Source: Acinetobacter sp. WCHAc010034
Lineage (GTDB): Bacteria > Pseudomonadota > Gammaproteobacteria > Pseudomonadales > Moraxellaceae
NCBI RefSeq assembly: GCF_001696615.3
Contig: NZ_CP032279.1
Span: 992,001-1,056,000 of the forward strand
DNA: 64,000 bases
Reading direction: 5' to 3'
In this document: positions 16,468 through 25,554 of the stretch, piece by piece
How positions within the stretch are numbered: the first letter of the stretch is position 1
How the letters are laid out: each line of letters opens with the position of its first letter
Notes under the pieces: model-generated
What the model saw: the letters and a program-made list of their open reading frames with translations, nothing else
The model's database searches: none
Told to the model about the DNA's origin: nothing
Made by a program: the position numbers and the translations under genes

Positions 16468-18978
16468 ATGAGAAAGCTCATGAAGGAATACCGAACAAAA
16501 CACGCTTTGGCAATTGCCGTCCGGGCGGCGCTTTGCGGGCTGCCGCTGGCCGCCGTCAGCTTAACGCCAGCTTCCGTTTTCGCCGCCTCCGGCGCGCACA
16601 GCATTTCCATTGCAAAAAGCCCGCTCGATCAGGCGCTTAAACAGCTGGCAATTCAGACAGGCGCCACCATCAGCTATGACGCCAAGGCATTGTCCAAAGC
16701 TTCCAGCGCAGGCTTAAGCGGCAGCTATTCGGCCGAACAGGCCTTATCCCTGCTGCTGCAGCCTCATCCGCTGAAGGCGGTAAAGCTGGCCAATGGCGGA
16801 TACAGCATTCAGCCGCAAGCCGCAGCGGCCGGCAGCCAAACGCAAATGGTGACGCTGGAAACCATCCACACGCAAGTTCAAAAGCCAGCGGGCAGCGCGA
16901 ACTCCGGCGCTCCGTCGGATGCAGTTCAATTGCCGACAATCTCTGTCACTGCAGCAGCGCAGCAGCAGGTGCATGTCGGAAAAACCGCGCAGAACTTAAA
17001 AGACGTGCCGCAGTCTGTTACCGTCATCTCGCGCGAGCGCATGGACCAGCAGGGCCTGAAAACGCTGGATGATGTCATGCAGCAGACCACAGGCGTTACC
17101 CGGGAACAGCAGTGGCTGAATAACAACTATACTTCGCGCGGCTTAGCCATTAAAAACATCCGCTACGACGGCGGCGGAGTCTCCGATATTCAGGACCGGA
17201 ATAACAGCGCAGACATGGCGCAGTATGAGACGGTGGAACTGCTGCGCGGCGCCGACGGCCTCTTTGGCGCCGGTGAAGCCGGAGGGGTAATCAACCTCAG
17301 CCATAAGCGCCCGCAGGCGGATACGGCGTATCAAGCCACGCTGTCGGCAGGCAGCTGGAATAACTACCGGGCTGAACTGGACGCAACCGGCGCCTTGAAC
17401 GCCAGTCAGACCATTCAGGGGCGCGCAGCTGCCGTGCTTCAGGATCAGGACTTTTTCTACAAGCCGACGCATAACCGCCGTGAAATGCTGTATGGCGCGC
17501 TGAATTTTGACTTAACTCCGCAAACCCGCCTGTTTACAGGCGCCAGTTACCAAAAAGACCGAACCGAGGCCTTCAATGCCAGCCTGCCCCGCTGGCAGGA
17601 TGGCGCAGATATCGGCTTTTCCCGCAGCACCACAATGGGCGCGCCGTGGAGCTGGATGGAAAGGGAAAATATTGCTGTTTTTTCCAACCTTGAGCATGAG
17701 CTGAATGAGCAGTGGAAGACCCGCTTAAACTTGCGCTATAACATGGGGGATGACGGCATTAACGGCGCGGAAATGGAAGATGCCGTCAACTACCAGACCT
17801 TGGAATCTACATGGTGGCGCTATCAGGATGACACCGGATTTAAAGAATTTACTGCAGATGCCAATGTGCAGGGAAGCTTTGACTGGCTGGGGCAGCAGCA
17901 TGAACTGATTCTTGGCCTGGATTCAAAATACAATAGCAAAGATTATAAGCAAAATTGGATTGTGTACGGCAAAGGCAATGCCTTTAACCCTGCGCCGCCG
18001 CCTGAGTGGGATTATCCGCCAAGCTCGTGGGCAACAAACAGCACCAATAAAAGCACTACGGCAGCCGGCTACGGTTCTTTAAAGCTTAAGCCTGCAGATA
18101 AACTTGCAGTGATTTTGGGCGGGCGCTACGCTTTAAAAGATGAAACTGAAATACAGAACCATAATACAGGCAGTACAAACACCTATAAGGAAGCTAAAAA
18201 ATTTACGCCTTATTATGGCTTAACTTATGACCTGTTTGCCAATACTGCAATTTACGGCAGCTTCGCAGAAATTCATACGCCGCAAGGCAAATATCTGGAA
18301 ACCCTGACCGGGCCGTCATTAAAGCCCGTTGAAGGCAGCAATCTGGAATTCGGCATAAAAACTGAATTAGCGCCGAACCTGCTGGCTTCTTTGGCGTATT
18401 TTAAAATTAAAAAAGACCATGAAGCGGTAAGTTTAGGCTGGCAGTCCATGGCCAACAGCAACTCATGGTGCTGCTATGTTGCAGCCGGAAGCAAGCGCAG
18501 TGAAGGCTTTGACGTTGAATTGAACGGCTTGATTACCGACAGCTGGAATATCGCAGTCGGCTATACATTCAATGAAAATGAAGACCGCCGGAAGAATGAT
18601 GCGCAGTTCAGCACCTTAACGCCAAAGCATTTGCTGAAAATATGGACAGATTACAAATTTTCAGAATTTCTTGAAGGCTTAAGCGTTGGCGGCGGGGTTA
18701 ATGCGCAGAGCAAAAGCTTCCAGTCCGGAAGGGTGCCAACCTACGACCCTGTGACCAATCAATACGGCAGCCCTATGGTTGCTTATGAGTTTGCGCAGGA
18801 CGCCTATGCGGTCTGGTCATTGCGGACGGCATATGAAATCAGCCCGAACCTGAACATTGCTTTAAATGTTAATAATATATTTGATAAGAAATATTACAGC
18901 ACGATTGGCACCTCAGGCTACGGCAACTTCTATGGCGAGCCGAGAAGCTTCCTGCTCACACTGAAAGCGCAGTACTAA
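16468..18978 (+). CDS. TonB-dependent siderophore receptor with STN signalling domain
   Basis: An 836-residue outer-membrane receptor. A signal peptide ends near PASVFA (39). Residues 45-115 are the STN domain (SIAKSPLDQALKQLAIQTGA). A likely TonB box is LPTISVTAAA around 155-165. The plug follows (NLKDVPQSVTVISRERMDQQ, TTGVTREQQ), then a 22-strand barrel ending LLTLKAQY. The subfamily resembles FpvA/FoxA/FhuE receptors for hydroxamate-type or pyoverdine-like siderophores, but the ligand cannot be read from the sequence. An unusual loop, SWCCYVAAGSKRSEGFD, has adjacent Cys residues. The 200-base gap upstream should hold a FecI-type promoter, which I could not place with confidence. Confidence 0.92.
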   Translation: MRKLMKEYRTKHALAIAVRAALCGLPLAAVSLTPASVFAASGAHSISIAKSPLDQALKQLAIQTGATISYDAKALSKASSAGLSGSYSAEQALSLLLQPHPLKAVKLANGGYSIQPQAAAAGSQTQMVTLETIHTQVQKPAGSANSGAPSDAVQLPTISVTAAAQQQVHVGKTAQNLKDVPQSVTVISRERMDQQGLKTLDDVMQQTTGVTREQQWLNNNYTSRGLAIKNIRYDGGGVSDIQDRNNSADMAQYETVELLRGADGLFGAGEAGGVINLSHKRPQADTAYQATLSAGSWNNYRAELDATGALNASQTIQGRAAAVLQDQDFFYKPTHNRREMLYGALNFDLTPQTRLFTGASYQKDRTEAFNASLPRWQDGADIGFSRSTTMGAPWSWMERENIAVFSNLEHELNEQWKTRLNLRYNMGDDGINGAEMEDAVNYQTLESTWWRYQDDTGFKEFTADANVQGSFDWLGQQHELILGLDSKYNSKDYKQNWIVYGKGNAFNPAPPPEWDYPPSSWATNSTNKSTTAAGYGSLKLKPADKLAVILGGRYALKDETEIQNHNTGSTNTYKEAKKFTPYYGLTYDLFANTAIYGSFAEIHTPQGKYLETLTGPSLKPVEGSNLEFGIKTELAPNLLASLAYFKIKKDHEAVSLGWQSMANSNSWCCYVAAGSKRSEGFDVELNGLITDSWNIAVGYTFNENEDRRKNDAQFSTLTPKHLLKIWTDYKFSEFLEGLSVGGGVNAQSKSFQSGRVPTYDPVTNQYGSPMVAYEFAQDAYAVWSLRTAYEISPNLNIALNVNNIFDKKYYSTIGTSGYGNFYGEPRSFLLTLKAQY

Positions 18979-19002
18979 AAGAGCCGTACTGAAAATTCAC
19001 CT

Positions 19003-19026
19003 CAGCCATATCCATGCATATGGCTG
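19003..19026 (+). terminator. Hairpin after the siderophore receptor gene
   Basis: A perfect 9-bp stem (19003-19011 against 19018-19026) with a 6-base loop lies 25 bases after the receptor stop. The T-run (TTTTT) comes only about 20 bases later, so it is a weak or imperfect terminator. Confidence 0.45.
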
Positions 19027-19252
19027 GCTGGGCGCAGCTTCAGTTTTTCAAGCCATGCTTTCAGGCTGCGGCGCCGCTTTCAGGCATCATGCAGATCCGC
19101 TTCAATGCATGAACCGCAAATCCGCCGCCTCAAAGCCTGCCTGCAGATTGCAGCCTCTGGCCGCCGCAGCACAGTTAAATCTTCAATGCGCCCTTTGCAG
19201 CGCGCATGCAAAAGGCTAGACTGTAGCGAAATTTTTAAACGCCTCACGCCGC

Positions 19253-19840
19253 ATGCCATACGATTTGAACCCGCTGAGAAAAACCCTCCGGCAGCAGCGC
19301 CGCGCGCTGAATGAGTTCCAGCAAAGGCAGGCCGGGCAAGCCATCCTCAAGCGCTTAATCCGCATTCCCGAATTTCAGCAGGCCGGCAAAATCGGCGTTT
19401 ACCTGCACGCCTTTGGCGAAGTCCATACGCAGAAAATCATGCAGTACTGCTTTGCCCGCAGCAAAGCGGTCTATCTGCCCATGATCTGCAGCATGAACCA
19501 GCGCCTGGTCTGGGTACGCATTTCACAGCATCAGTACCGCAGCCGGCGCTTCGCGCGCCATCCGCTGGGCATGAAAGAACCGGTGCAGGCGCGCGGCCTG
19601 CATGTTTCAAAACTGGATCTGCTGATTATGCCGCTCCTGGCCTGCGACATTTACGGCACCCGCATCGGCATGGGCGGCGGCTTTTATGACAAAACCCTCG
19701 CTTCAGCGCCGGGCAAGCCTGTCCGGCTGGGCCTTGCGCATGATTTTCAGTGCATGCCGCAGGCCTTGCCGCGCGAAGCCTGGGACCAGCCGCTGGACGC
19801 CCTGCTGACGCCGCGCGGCTTTTTGCGCTTTAAGCGCTGA
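19253..19840 (+). CDS. 5-formyltetrahydrofolate cyclo-ligase
   Basis: A 195-residue enzyme that uses ATP to turn 5-formyl-THF into 5,10-methenyl-THF in the cytoplasm, clearing a folate that inhibits one-carbon enzymes. The N-terminal LRKTLRQQRRALNEFQQ carries the phosphate-binding basic residues, and the family signature RIGMGGGFYDKTLA lies near residues 140-155. Length and both ends are normal. In many gamma-proteobacteria the homologue (ygfA) follows the 6S RNA gene, but I could not recognise a 6S RNA in the 270 bases upstream. The gene appears to be a single transcription unit ahead of lon. Confidence 0.9.
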   Translation: MPYDLNPLRKTLRQQRRALNEFQQRQAGQAILKRLIRIPEFQQAGKIGVYLHAFGEVHTQKIMQYCFARSKAVYLPMICSMNQRLVWVRISQHQYRSRRFARHPLGMKEPVQARGLHVSKLDLLIMPLLACDIYGTRIGMGGGFYDKTLASAPGKPVRLGLAHDFQCMPQALPREAWDQPLDALLTPRGFLRFKR

Positions 19841-19917
19841 ATTGATCATTTTGACAGTTAATATTATTTTAAAATCACATATTTACTCATTTTTAATACA
19901 ATTTGTTTTGCCCTGCC

Positions 19918-19940
19918 CTTGTATTTTTTGAAATACCCAT
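19918..19940 (+). promoter_or_regulatory. Possible heat-shock (sigma-32) promoter of lon
   Basis: CTTGTAT (19918-19924) followed after 11 bases by CCCAT (19936-19940) resembles the sigma-32 pattern CTTGAAA/CCCAT. The spacer is shorter than usual. The position, about 45 bases before the lon start, fits. Confidence 0.35.
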
Positions 19941-19986
19941 CACTATAAAAACATGGCAACACCGTTGTCACTCATTAGGAGTGCCC

Positions 19987-22413
19987 ATGTCTGAAATTAT
20001 TATGAATGAAGAAACCTTAGAGCCTCAGGTTCCAAGCGTATTACCGCTTTTAGCGCTGCGTGATGTGGTGGTTTATCCGCACATGCAGATTGCGCTATTC
20101 GTAGGCCGTGAAAAATCGATCAATGCAGTTGACGTGGCTCGTAACAGTGACAATCTCGTATTTGTAGTTGCACAAAAAGATTCGCTTACAGAAGAAATTG
20201 ATCACGACAATTTATATCAATACGGTACTGTCGCGAAGATTGTGCAAGTTGTGAATCACGAAAATGATGAAAACTGCATTAAAGTATTAATCGAAGGCTT
20301 GCACCGCTCCAAGCTGGTTGAAATCATCGACAATGATGATTACCTGTCTGCGGAGCATGCCTTAAGCCCAATGACGGTTGCGGTCAAAAGCGAGGCTCAG
20401 GAAGCCCGCATTGAAGAGCTGCGCACCATGTTTGCGCAGTATGCGGAAGCCAAACTGCGCAATGCGCGCGAACTGATTGCTGCTGCCAACAAAATTGATG
20501 ACCTGCTGCAGCTGCTGTTCTTTGTTGCGACACGCGTGCCGCTGAACATTGACATTAAGCAGAAATTCCTTGAGCACGATGCGTTTGAAGCGCATTTGCA
20601 GGAGCTGATGACTTATCTGCTGCAGCAGTCTGAAGAACAGCAGATTGAACAGACGCTGCATGATTCCGTAAAGCGCCAAATGGAAAAGAATCAGCGCGAA
20701 TACTTCCTCAATGAAAAGATGAAGGTGATTCAGCGCGAGCTGTCCGACATGAATGGCGGCGCGGAAGACGACGTGGCGGAAATTGAAAAACGCCTCGCCG
20801 AAGCCGATCTGCCTGAACATGTGCGCAAAAAAGCTGAAGCGGAGTTCCGCAAGCTGAAAGCCATGCAGCCTGCATCCAGTGAAGCTGCCGTGGTGCGCAA
20901 CTATTTAGAGGTAATCTTAGATACGCCTTGGAATAAAGCCAGCAAAGTCAGCATCAACCTGAGCAAAGCGCAGGAAATTCTGGATGCCGACCATTACGGC
21001 CTGGATGACGTCAAAGACCGCATTGTGGAATACCTTGCCGTGCAGTCACGGGTGAAAAAGCTTAAAGGCCCAATCCTTTGCTTAGTCGGCCCTCCGGGCG
21101 TGGGTAAAACCTCGCTGGGCGAGTCGGTTGCCAAAGCCACAGGCCGCGAGTTTGTGCGCATGGCGCTGGGCGGCGTGCGCGACGAAGCGGAAATCCGCGG
21201 CCACCGCCGCACTTATATTGGCGCGATGCCGGGTAAAATCGTGCAGTCGCTGACCAAAGTCGGCGTAAAAAACCCGCTGTTCCTGCTCGATGAAATCGAC
21301 AAGATGGCGCAGGACTACCGCGGCGATCCGGCTTCGGCGCTGCTGGAAGTGCTGGACCCGTCGCAGAACAGCAAGTTTAACGATCACTATTTAGATCTTG
21401 ATCTTGACCTGTCTGAAGTGATGTTCATCTGTACCGCCAACAGCATGAATATTCCGGAAGCGCTGCTTGACCGCATGGAAGTCATCCGCCTGCCGGGCTA
21501 TACCGAAGATGAGAAGATCAACATCGCTGAACGCTACCTTGTTCCGAAAGCAATCAAGAACAACGGCTTGCGCGCAAAAGAGCTGACCATTCATGAAGAG
21601 GCGATCCGCGACATCGTGCAGCGCTATACCCGCGAAGCCGGCGTGCGCAGCCTTGAGCGTGAAGTGTCTAAAATTGCCCGCAAAGTGGTGAAGGAAGCGG
21701 TCAGCAAAAAGGCCAAAAACCTGCAGCTGGACGTAACCTCCGCCAACCTTCCGGACTATTTAGGCCCGCATAAATTTGACTTCGGCATGGCCGAAGAAGA
21801 AGCGCAGGTTGGCCGCGTAAACGGCTTGGCGTGGACTTCGGTAGGCGGTGAACTGCTGACCGTTGAAGTGGCAGCCGTCAAAGGCAAAGGCAAATTCATT
21901 ACCACCGGCTCGCTGGGCGATGTAATGAAGGAATCCATTACCGCAGCCATGACGGTAGTGCGCACCCGCGCAGATGCATTGGGCATTGAAGCTTCGCGTT
22001 TTGAAGAAACCGATGTGCATGTGCACTTGCCTGAAGGCGCGACGCCGAAAGACGGCCCGTCTGCCGGCTTGGCGCTGACTACGGCCCTTGTTTCAGCCTT
22101 CACAGGCATTGCAATCCGCCCGGATATCGCCATGACCGGTGAAACCAGCCTCGGCGGCCGCGCAATGCGCATCGGCGGTTTGAAAGAGAAGCTTTTAGCT
22201 GCTCACCGCGGCGGCATCAAGCTGGTGTTCATTCCTCAGGACAACGTCCGCGACCTTGCGGAAATTCCTGAAAACGTGAAGGAAGGCCTGGAAATTAAAG
22301 CGGTGAAAAGCATCGATGAGATTCTGCCGCTGGCTTTAGTCGACATGCCTAAGCCGCTGCCGAAAGCGCCGATTGTGAAAGCGCCGGGCGAAGCTAAAGC
22401 CGCCCGCCACTAA
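19987..22413 (+). CDS. lon: ATP-dependent protease Lon
   Basis: The start is the ATG after TTAGGAG, giving 808 residues; an upstream in-frame extension is not needed. The N-terminal substrate domain begins [16 protein letters not shown]. The AAA+ Walker A is GPPGVGKTS (from about residue 368), Walker [10 protein letters not shown], and the catalytic Ser-Lys pair is S692 (PKDGPSAG) and K735 ([14 protein letters not shown]). Lon degrades misfolded and selected regulatory proteins in the cytoplasm. The gene is complete and is followed closely by a strong terminator. Heat-shock control is likely. Confidence 0.97.
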   Translation: MSEIIMNEETLEPQVPSVLPLLALRDVVVYPHMQIALFVGREKSINAVDVARNSDNLVFVVAQKDSLTEEIDHDNLYQYGTVAKIVQVVNHENDENCIKVLIEGLHRSKLVEIIDNDDYLSAEHALSPMTVAVKSEAQEARIEELRTMFAQYAEAKLRNARELIAAANKIDDLLQLLFFVATRVPLNIDIKQKFLEHDAFEAHLQELMTYLLQQSEEQQIEQTLHDSVKRQMEKNQREYFLNEKMKVIQRELSDMNGGAEDDVAEIEKRLAEADLPEHVRKKAEAEFRKLKAMQPASSEAAVVRNYLEVILDTPWNKASKVSINLSKAQEILDADHYGLDDVKDRIVEYLAVQSRVKKLKGPILCLVGPPGVGKTSLGESVAKATGREFVRMALGGVRDEAEIRGHRRTYIGAMPGKIVQSLTKVGVKNPLFLLDEIDKMAQDYRGDPASALLEVLDPSQNSKFNDHYLDLDLDLSEVMFICTANSMNIPEALLDRMEVIRLPGYTEDEKINIAERYLVPKAIKNNGLRAKELTIHEEAIRDIVQRYTREAGVRSLEREVSKIARKVVKEAVSKKAKNLQLDVTSANLPDYLGPHKFDFGMAEEEAQVGRVNGLAWTSVGGELLTVEVAAVKGKGKFITTGSLGDVMKESITAAMTVVRTRADALGIEASRFEETDVHVHLPEGATPKDGPSAGLALTTALVSAFTGIAIRPDIAMTGETSLGGRAMRIGGLKEKLLAAHRGGIKLVFIPQDNVRDLAEIPENVKEGLEIKAVKSIDEILPLALVDMPKPLPKAPIVKAPGEAKAARH

Positions 22414-22430
22414 TCATCCAGCGTTTAAAA

Positions 22431-22459
22431 AACAGCCCTGTTTCGACAGGGCTGTTTCT
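22431..22459 (+). terminator. lon terminator (copy 1 of a repeated hairpin)
   Basis: A 10-bp perfect stem (22431-22440 against 22447-22456, loop TTTCGA) is followed by a short T-containing stretch. An almost identical hairpin occurs at 23541-23570, after the next gene. Confidence 0.85.
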
Positions 22460-22489
22460 ATTTAGAAGTTATAAGAGCAGGAGAGTTTT

Positions 22490-23458
22490 TTGGCTATTTA
22501 TAAAGCAGAAGATAATCAATTCAAAGAGCTTGAGCACACCAAGCTTGAAACCGAAAAAATTTATGAAGTAAAAGATTTACAAACATACTTAGCAAATTCA
22601 ATTCAAATTATCGGGGATGATTTGTTAGTCATAGCCACTGAGTTCAGTGACTGGGAAGACAGCAAACGAAGCATTGACATCCTTTGTATTGATAAAGATG
22701 CAAACCTTGTTGTGATTGAAATCAAGCGTTCCAATGAAGGCCATATGGAGCTGCAGGCTATACGTTACGCTGCAATGATTGCAAATATGACATTTGACCG
22801 GGCTATTTCAACTTTTCAGACCTACTTGGAAAAGCATTCAAAAGAACTCGATGCTAAAAAAGAGCTTCTCACATTTCTTGAATGGACTGAAATAGATGAA
22901 GACGACTTCGCTAAAGATGTAAAAATAATCCTTGTCGCCGCAAATTTTTCTATCGAGATTACCACCTCAATTCTATGGCTTAATGAGCGGGATTTAGACA
23001 TTAAATGTGTAAAACTTAATCTGCAAAAAGATAAAGGCAATATTTATTATGATATTCAGCAGTTGATACCCTTGCCCCAATCTGCAGATTATTTAGTCCG
23101 TTTAAAAGAAAAAGTGGCTGAAGAACGTGCGCAAAAAAGAAAAAATCGTAAAGAATCTGTTATTGCTCAATTATTTAATACTGAGAAATTAGCTATTGGT
23201 CAAAGGGTTGTTTTTAAACCATTACAAGATGCTTACCCTGAAATACAAAACAAGGATGTCAGCGCCAGCATTGTAAAAATAGGGACAAATTGTTTAAAAA
23301 TGGATGATGAAGAGCAGTTATATTCGTTCAGCAAGCTCAGAAAATTTTTAATTGACAAATATTCATTATCTGGACTGAATCCAGATTGGGGATTTAACTT
23401 ACAGCATGAATGGATCAATGAACAAGGTCTGACTTTAGCTGAGCTACTGAAAAAGTAA
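22490..23458 (+). CDS. NucS/DUF91-like PD-(D/E)XK nuclease family protein
   Basis: A TTG start with AGGAG six bases upstream gives 322 residues. The N-terminal third looks like the DUF91/NucS catalytic region: LQTYLANSIQIIGDDLLVIA, then D63 in SIDILCID and E77-x-K79 in NLVVIEIKR, followed by ELQAIRYAAMIA. These are the PD-(D/E)XK active-site elements and the usual following helix. The rest (residues 190-322) is Lys-rich, with an unassigned C-terminal domain that resembles a small DNA- or modifier-binding module. Codon use is clearly AT-richer than in the neighbours, and the gene lies between two copies of the same terminator, so recent gain is likely. A role in DNA repair or defence is inference only. 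Confidence 0.7.
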   Translation: MAIYKAEDNQFKELEHTKLETEKIYEVKDLQTYLANSIQIIGDDLLVIATEFSDWEDSKRSIDILCIDKDANLVVIEIKRSNEGHMELQAIRYAAMIANMTFDRAISTFQTYLEKHSKELDAKKELLTFLEWTEIDEDDFAKDVKIILVAANFSIEITTSILWLNERDLDIKCVKLNLQKDKGNIYYDIQQLIPLPQSADYLVRLKEKVAEERAQKRKNRKESVIAQLFNTEKLAIGQRVVFKPLQDAYPEIQNKDVSASIVKIGTNCLKMDDEEQLYSFSKLRKFLIDKYSLSGLNPDWGFNLQHEWINEQGLTLAELLKK

Positions 23459-23540
23459 GCTTAAAATTCTATCGTGTTTGCTCTTTATACGTTCATTGAA
23501 AAGTTACAGTTAGCTCTCATTATCTTATAAATAGCGTAAT

Positions 23541-23570
23541 AACAGCCCTGTTTCAACAGGGCTGTTTTTT
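23541..23570 (+). terminator. Terminator copy 2, after the nuclease-like gene
   Basis: The stem AACAGCCCTG/CAGGGCTGTT is identical to copy 1. The loop is TTTCAA rather than TTTCGA, and a TTTTTT run follows. It lies 82 bases after the stop of the nuclease-like gene. Confidence 0.88.
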
Positions 23571-23731
23571 ATCCGCCATGCAAAAACCGGCAGCCCAATC
23601 AGCCTGCGGCTCACCGCAAATTTCCGATTAAATCAATTAAAATCATAAAATTGTACTAAACCCATTGCCTTAGATTTAAGCATTTTTACAAATCTCACTT
23701 GAAAATAAGCAAAATTAACGCCATATATAAT

Positions 23732-23855
23732 GTTAGATGCATATGCGCTGTATGTTTCTTTTGAGTACTGAACCAAGTACTAAAATGGTCATCTGCATCT
23801 CCAGGCAGGTGATCTTTTATCGCAGTCCAAAGGCTTTCCGGGCTGCGTTTTTTAT
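23732..23855 (+). ncRNA. Candidate small RNA between nuclease-like gene and M28 peptidase gene
   Basis: A perfect -10 box TATAAT at 23726-23731 (with a poorly spaced TTGAAA at 23699) would start a transcript near 23738. A rho-independent terminator ends it: CGCAGTCC/GGGCTGCG (23821-23828 against 23840-23847) plus TTTTTT. Inside are a hairpin AGTACT-gaacca-AGTACT (23764-23781) and complementary segments 23735-23741 and 23794-23800. No ribosome site precedes the short frame that starts here. The nuclease-like gene already has its own terminator, so this second terminator needs another transcript. The downstream peptidase gene is on the other strand. Confidence 0.35.
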
Positions 23856-23860
23856 GCATG

Positions 23861-24805
23861 TCATTCGCTCAGAATCGTATTCACCAAGCCATTCACCACT
23901 TGCGCCATTTTTCCGGTGTCCAGTCCGGCCAGCGTGTCCTGCTCGCTGTGATAATTCCTGTTCCGGTAAGATCCGGTATCGGTAATCATAATTGCCGGCA
24001 GGCCGAACTCCCAGTAACTGAGATGGTCTGAAAAATCCATATGCTGCACAAAGGACGGGGAAATCAAGCGCTCGCACTGCAGCAGATTTAAGCTTTTCAT
24101 CGCGCTGCAGTAGCCTGCGGTCAATTCGCGCGACTGCAGATTGCCGACCGCAGCGATAAAATTGCCGTGGCTTGGATAGAACCATTTCAGCCCGGCAGGA
24201 TACTGCTGCACAAAATTTTGATCAAAATAGCCGATCATCTCCAGAATATAGATGCCCTGAATATTATCGCCCAGCTTCTCAATGGATTTGGCATGCACAT
24301 AGCTGCCCATATCTTCAGTGTGGGAAAACGGCGGCTCTTCCAGCGTGTAGAAAACAAAATCCACGCTTTTTTTCAGGCGGGCTTTTTCCGCGGCTAAAAG
24401 CCGCGCCGTTTCAATTACGCCCGCTACGCCGGAAGCATTGTCATCCGCGCCCGGGCTTTGCTCAAACACATCATAATGCGCGCCGACAATCACCTTGCCG
24501 GCATGCGCGGTTTTCAGCGAACAGACCACGTTGCGGTAGGCTTCATCATTGACCTTGTAATTCTGATACTGGCAGGGAATGCCGAACAGGCGCATCTGCT
24601 CGCGGATCCATGCCGATACGCGGTTCAGTTCCTGCGCATTTTTAAAATTCCGGTAAGACCCGTCGCCAATGATCTGCTCCATATACACGGTTAAATGCTT
24701 CGGTTCCGCAGCTTTCGGCATGCTGGCCTGCGCATGCAGGGCCGCCAGCAGAGCCATGCAGCCGAATAAGCACAGCTGCAAACTTTTTTTAATTATATGC
24801 ATCAT
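23861..24805 (-). CDS. M28-family zinc aminopeptidase, exported
   Basis: From the ATG with GGAAG upstream the protein has 314 residues (a start one codon later is equally possible). A signal peptide ends near LHAQAS. The M28 zinc ligands are visible: H and D in VGAHYDVFEQSPGADDNASG, then the catalytic Glu pair in YTLEEPPF, a later Asp/Glu region (LEMIGYF) and the final His in FSDHLSYW. The family removes N-terminal residues from peptides using two zinc ions; here it would act in the periplasm or outside. The gene is single, with its 3' end against the candidate RNA terminator. Substrate preference cannot be told. Confidence 0.88.
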   Translation of the reverse strand: MMHIIKKSLQLCLFGCMALLAALHAQASMPKAAEPKHLTVYMEQIIGDGSYRNFKNAQELNRVSAWIREQMRLFGIPCQYQNYKVNDEAYRNVVCSLKTAHAGKVIVGAHYDVFEQSPGADDNASGVAGVIETARLLAAEKARLKKSVDFVFYTLEEPPFSHTEDMGSYVHAKSIEKLGDNIQGIYILEMIGYFDQNFVQQYPAGLKWFYPSHGNFIAAVGNLQSRELTAGYCSAMKSLNLLQCERLISPSFVQHMDFSDHLSYWEFGLPAIMITDTGSYRNRNYHSEQDTLAGLDTGKMAQVVNGLVNTILSE

Positions 24806-24957
24806 TGCTGTTCTTCCGTCCATTCCGCAAGCATCCGCTGCCCTGCTGAATATTAAAACAGCAACAACTGTGACAATTCAATTGCAAATTGTTCCGGCGC
24901 TTAGCAAAGCGCCGTTTCACCGCTATAATAAGGCCTTTCCATTGCTTGCAGCCTGTT

Positions 24958-25440
24958 ATGAAAATCCGGATTCTGACCATCGGTCAAAAAATGCCTGCAT
25001 GGGTGCTGACGGGCTTTGAAGATTATTTCAAGCGCATCCAGCCCTTTGTGCAAACGCAGATTATTGAGCTGCCGATGGCGAAGCGCGGCAAAAATGATTC
25101 CGAAGCGGATATTCTGAAATACCGCCAAATTGAAGGCGACAGCATTTTAAGCGCGGTCAAGCAGAACGAGGTGCTGATTGCGCTGGAAGTCGGCGGCCGT
25201 GAATTCAGCACCGAAAAGCTGGCCGAAACCATGAAAGGCTGGATGCTGGAAGGCAATGATGTGGTTCTGGCGATTGGCGGCCCGGACGGCCATTCAGAAG
25301 CCGTGCGCAAAGCGGCGGCCTGGCACTGGTCACTGTCCAAGCTGACCCTGCCGCATCCGATGGTGCGGGTGATGCTGATTGAGCAGCTGTACCGCGCCAT
25401 GAGCATCAACCACAATCATCCCTATCACCGCGCAGGCTGA
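24958..25440 (+). CDS. rlmH: 23S rRNA (pseudouridine-1915-N3)-methyltransferase RlmH
   Basis: The start MKIRILTIGQKMPAWVL gives 160 residues, the usual length for this SPOUT-class methyltransferase, which methylates pseudouridine 1915 in helix 69 of 23S rRNA on the assembled 70S ribosome. The trefoil-knot SAM site is visible as VLAIGGPDGHSEAVRKAA and the C-terminal LTLPHPMVRVMLIEQLYRA. The last residues, SINHNHPYHRAG, are a family hallmark. An upstream in-frame start at 24889 would add 23 residues with no ribosome site. Confidence 0.95.
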   Translation: MKIRILTIGQKMPAWVLTGFEDYFKRIQPFVQTQIIELPMAKRGKNDSEADILKYRQIEGDSILSAVKQNEVLIALEVGGREFSTEKLAETMKGWMLEGNDVVLAIGGPDGHSEAVRKAAAWHWSLSKLTLPHPMVRVMLIEQLYRAMSINHNHPYHRAG

Positions 25441-25554
25441 GCATCCGGAGCGGCGGCGTTGCGTTTGCGCAACAGTCTGTTGTGCTAAGCGCTGTTTATC
25501 TCCGCGGCCTTTTTGGCCAAAATCATTTCAGCACAGTTAATCAGGCGGACCGCA

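Noticed and set aside
18979..19252. 6S RNA gene expected upstream of the folate cyclo-ligase gene
   Set aside because: The 270 bases show no long central-bubble hairpin that I can recognise as 6S RNA.
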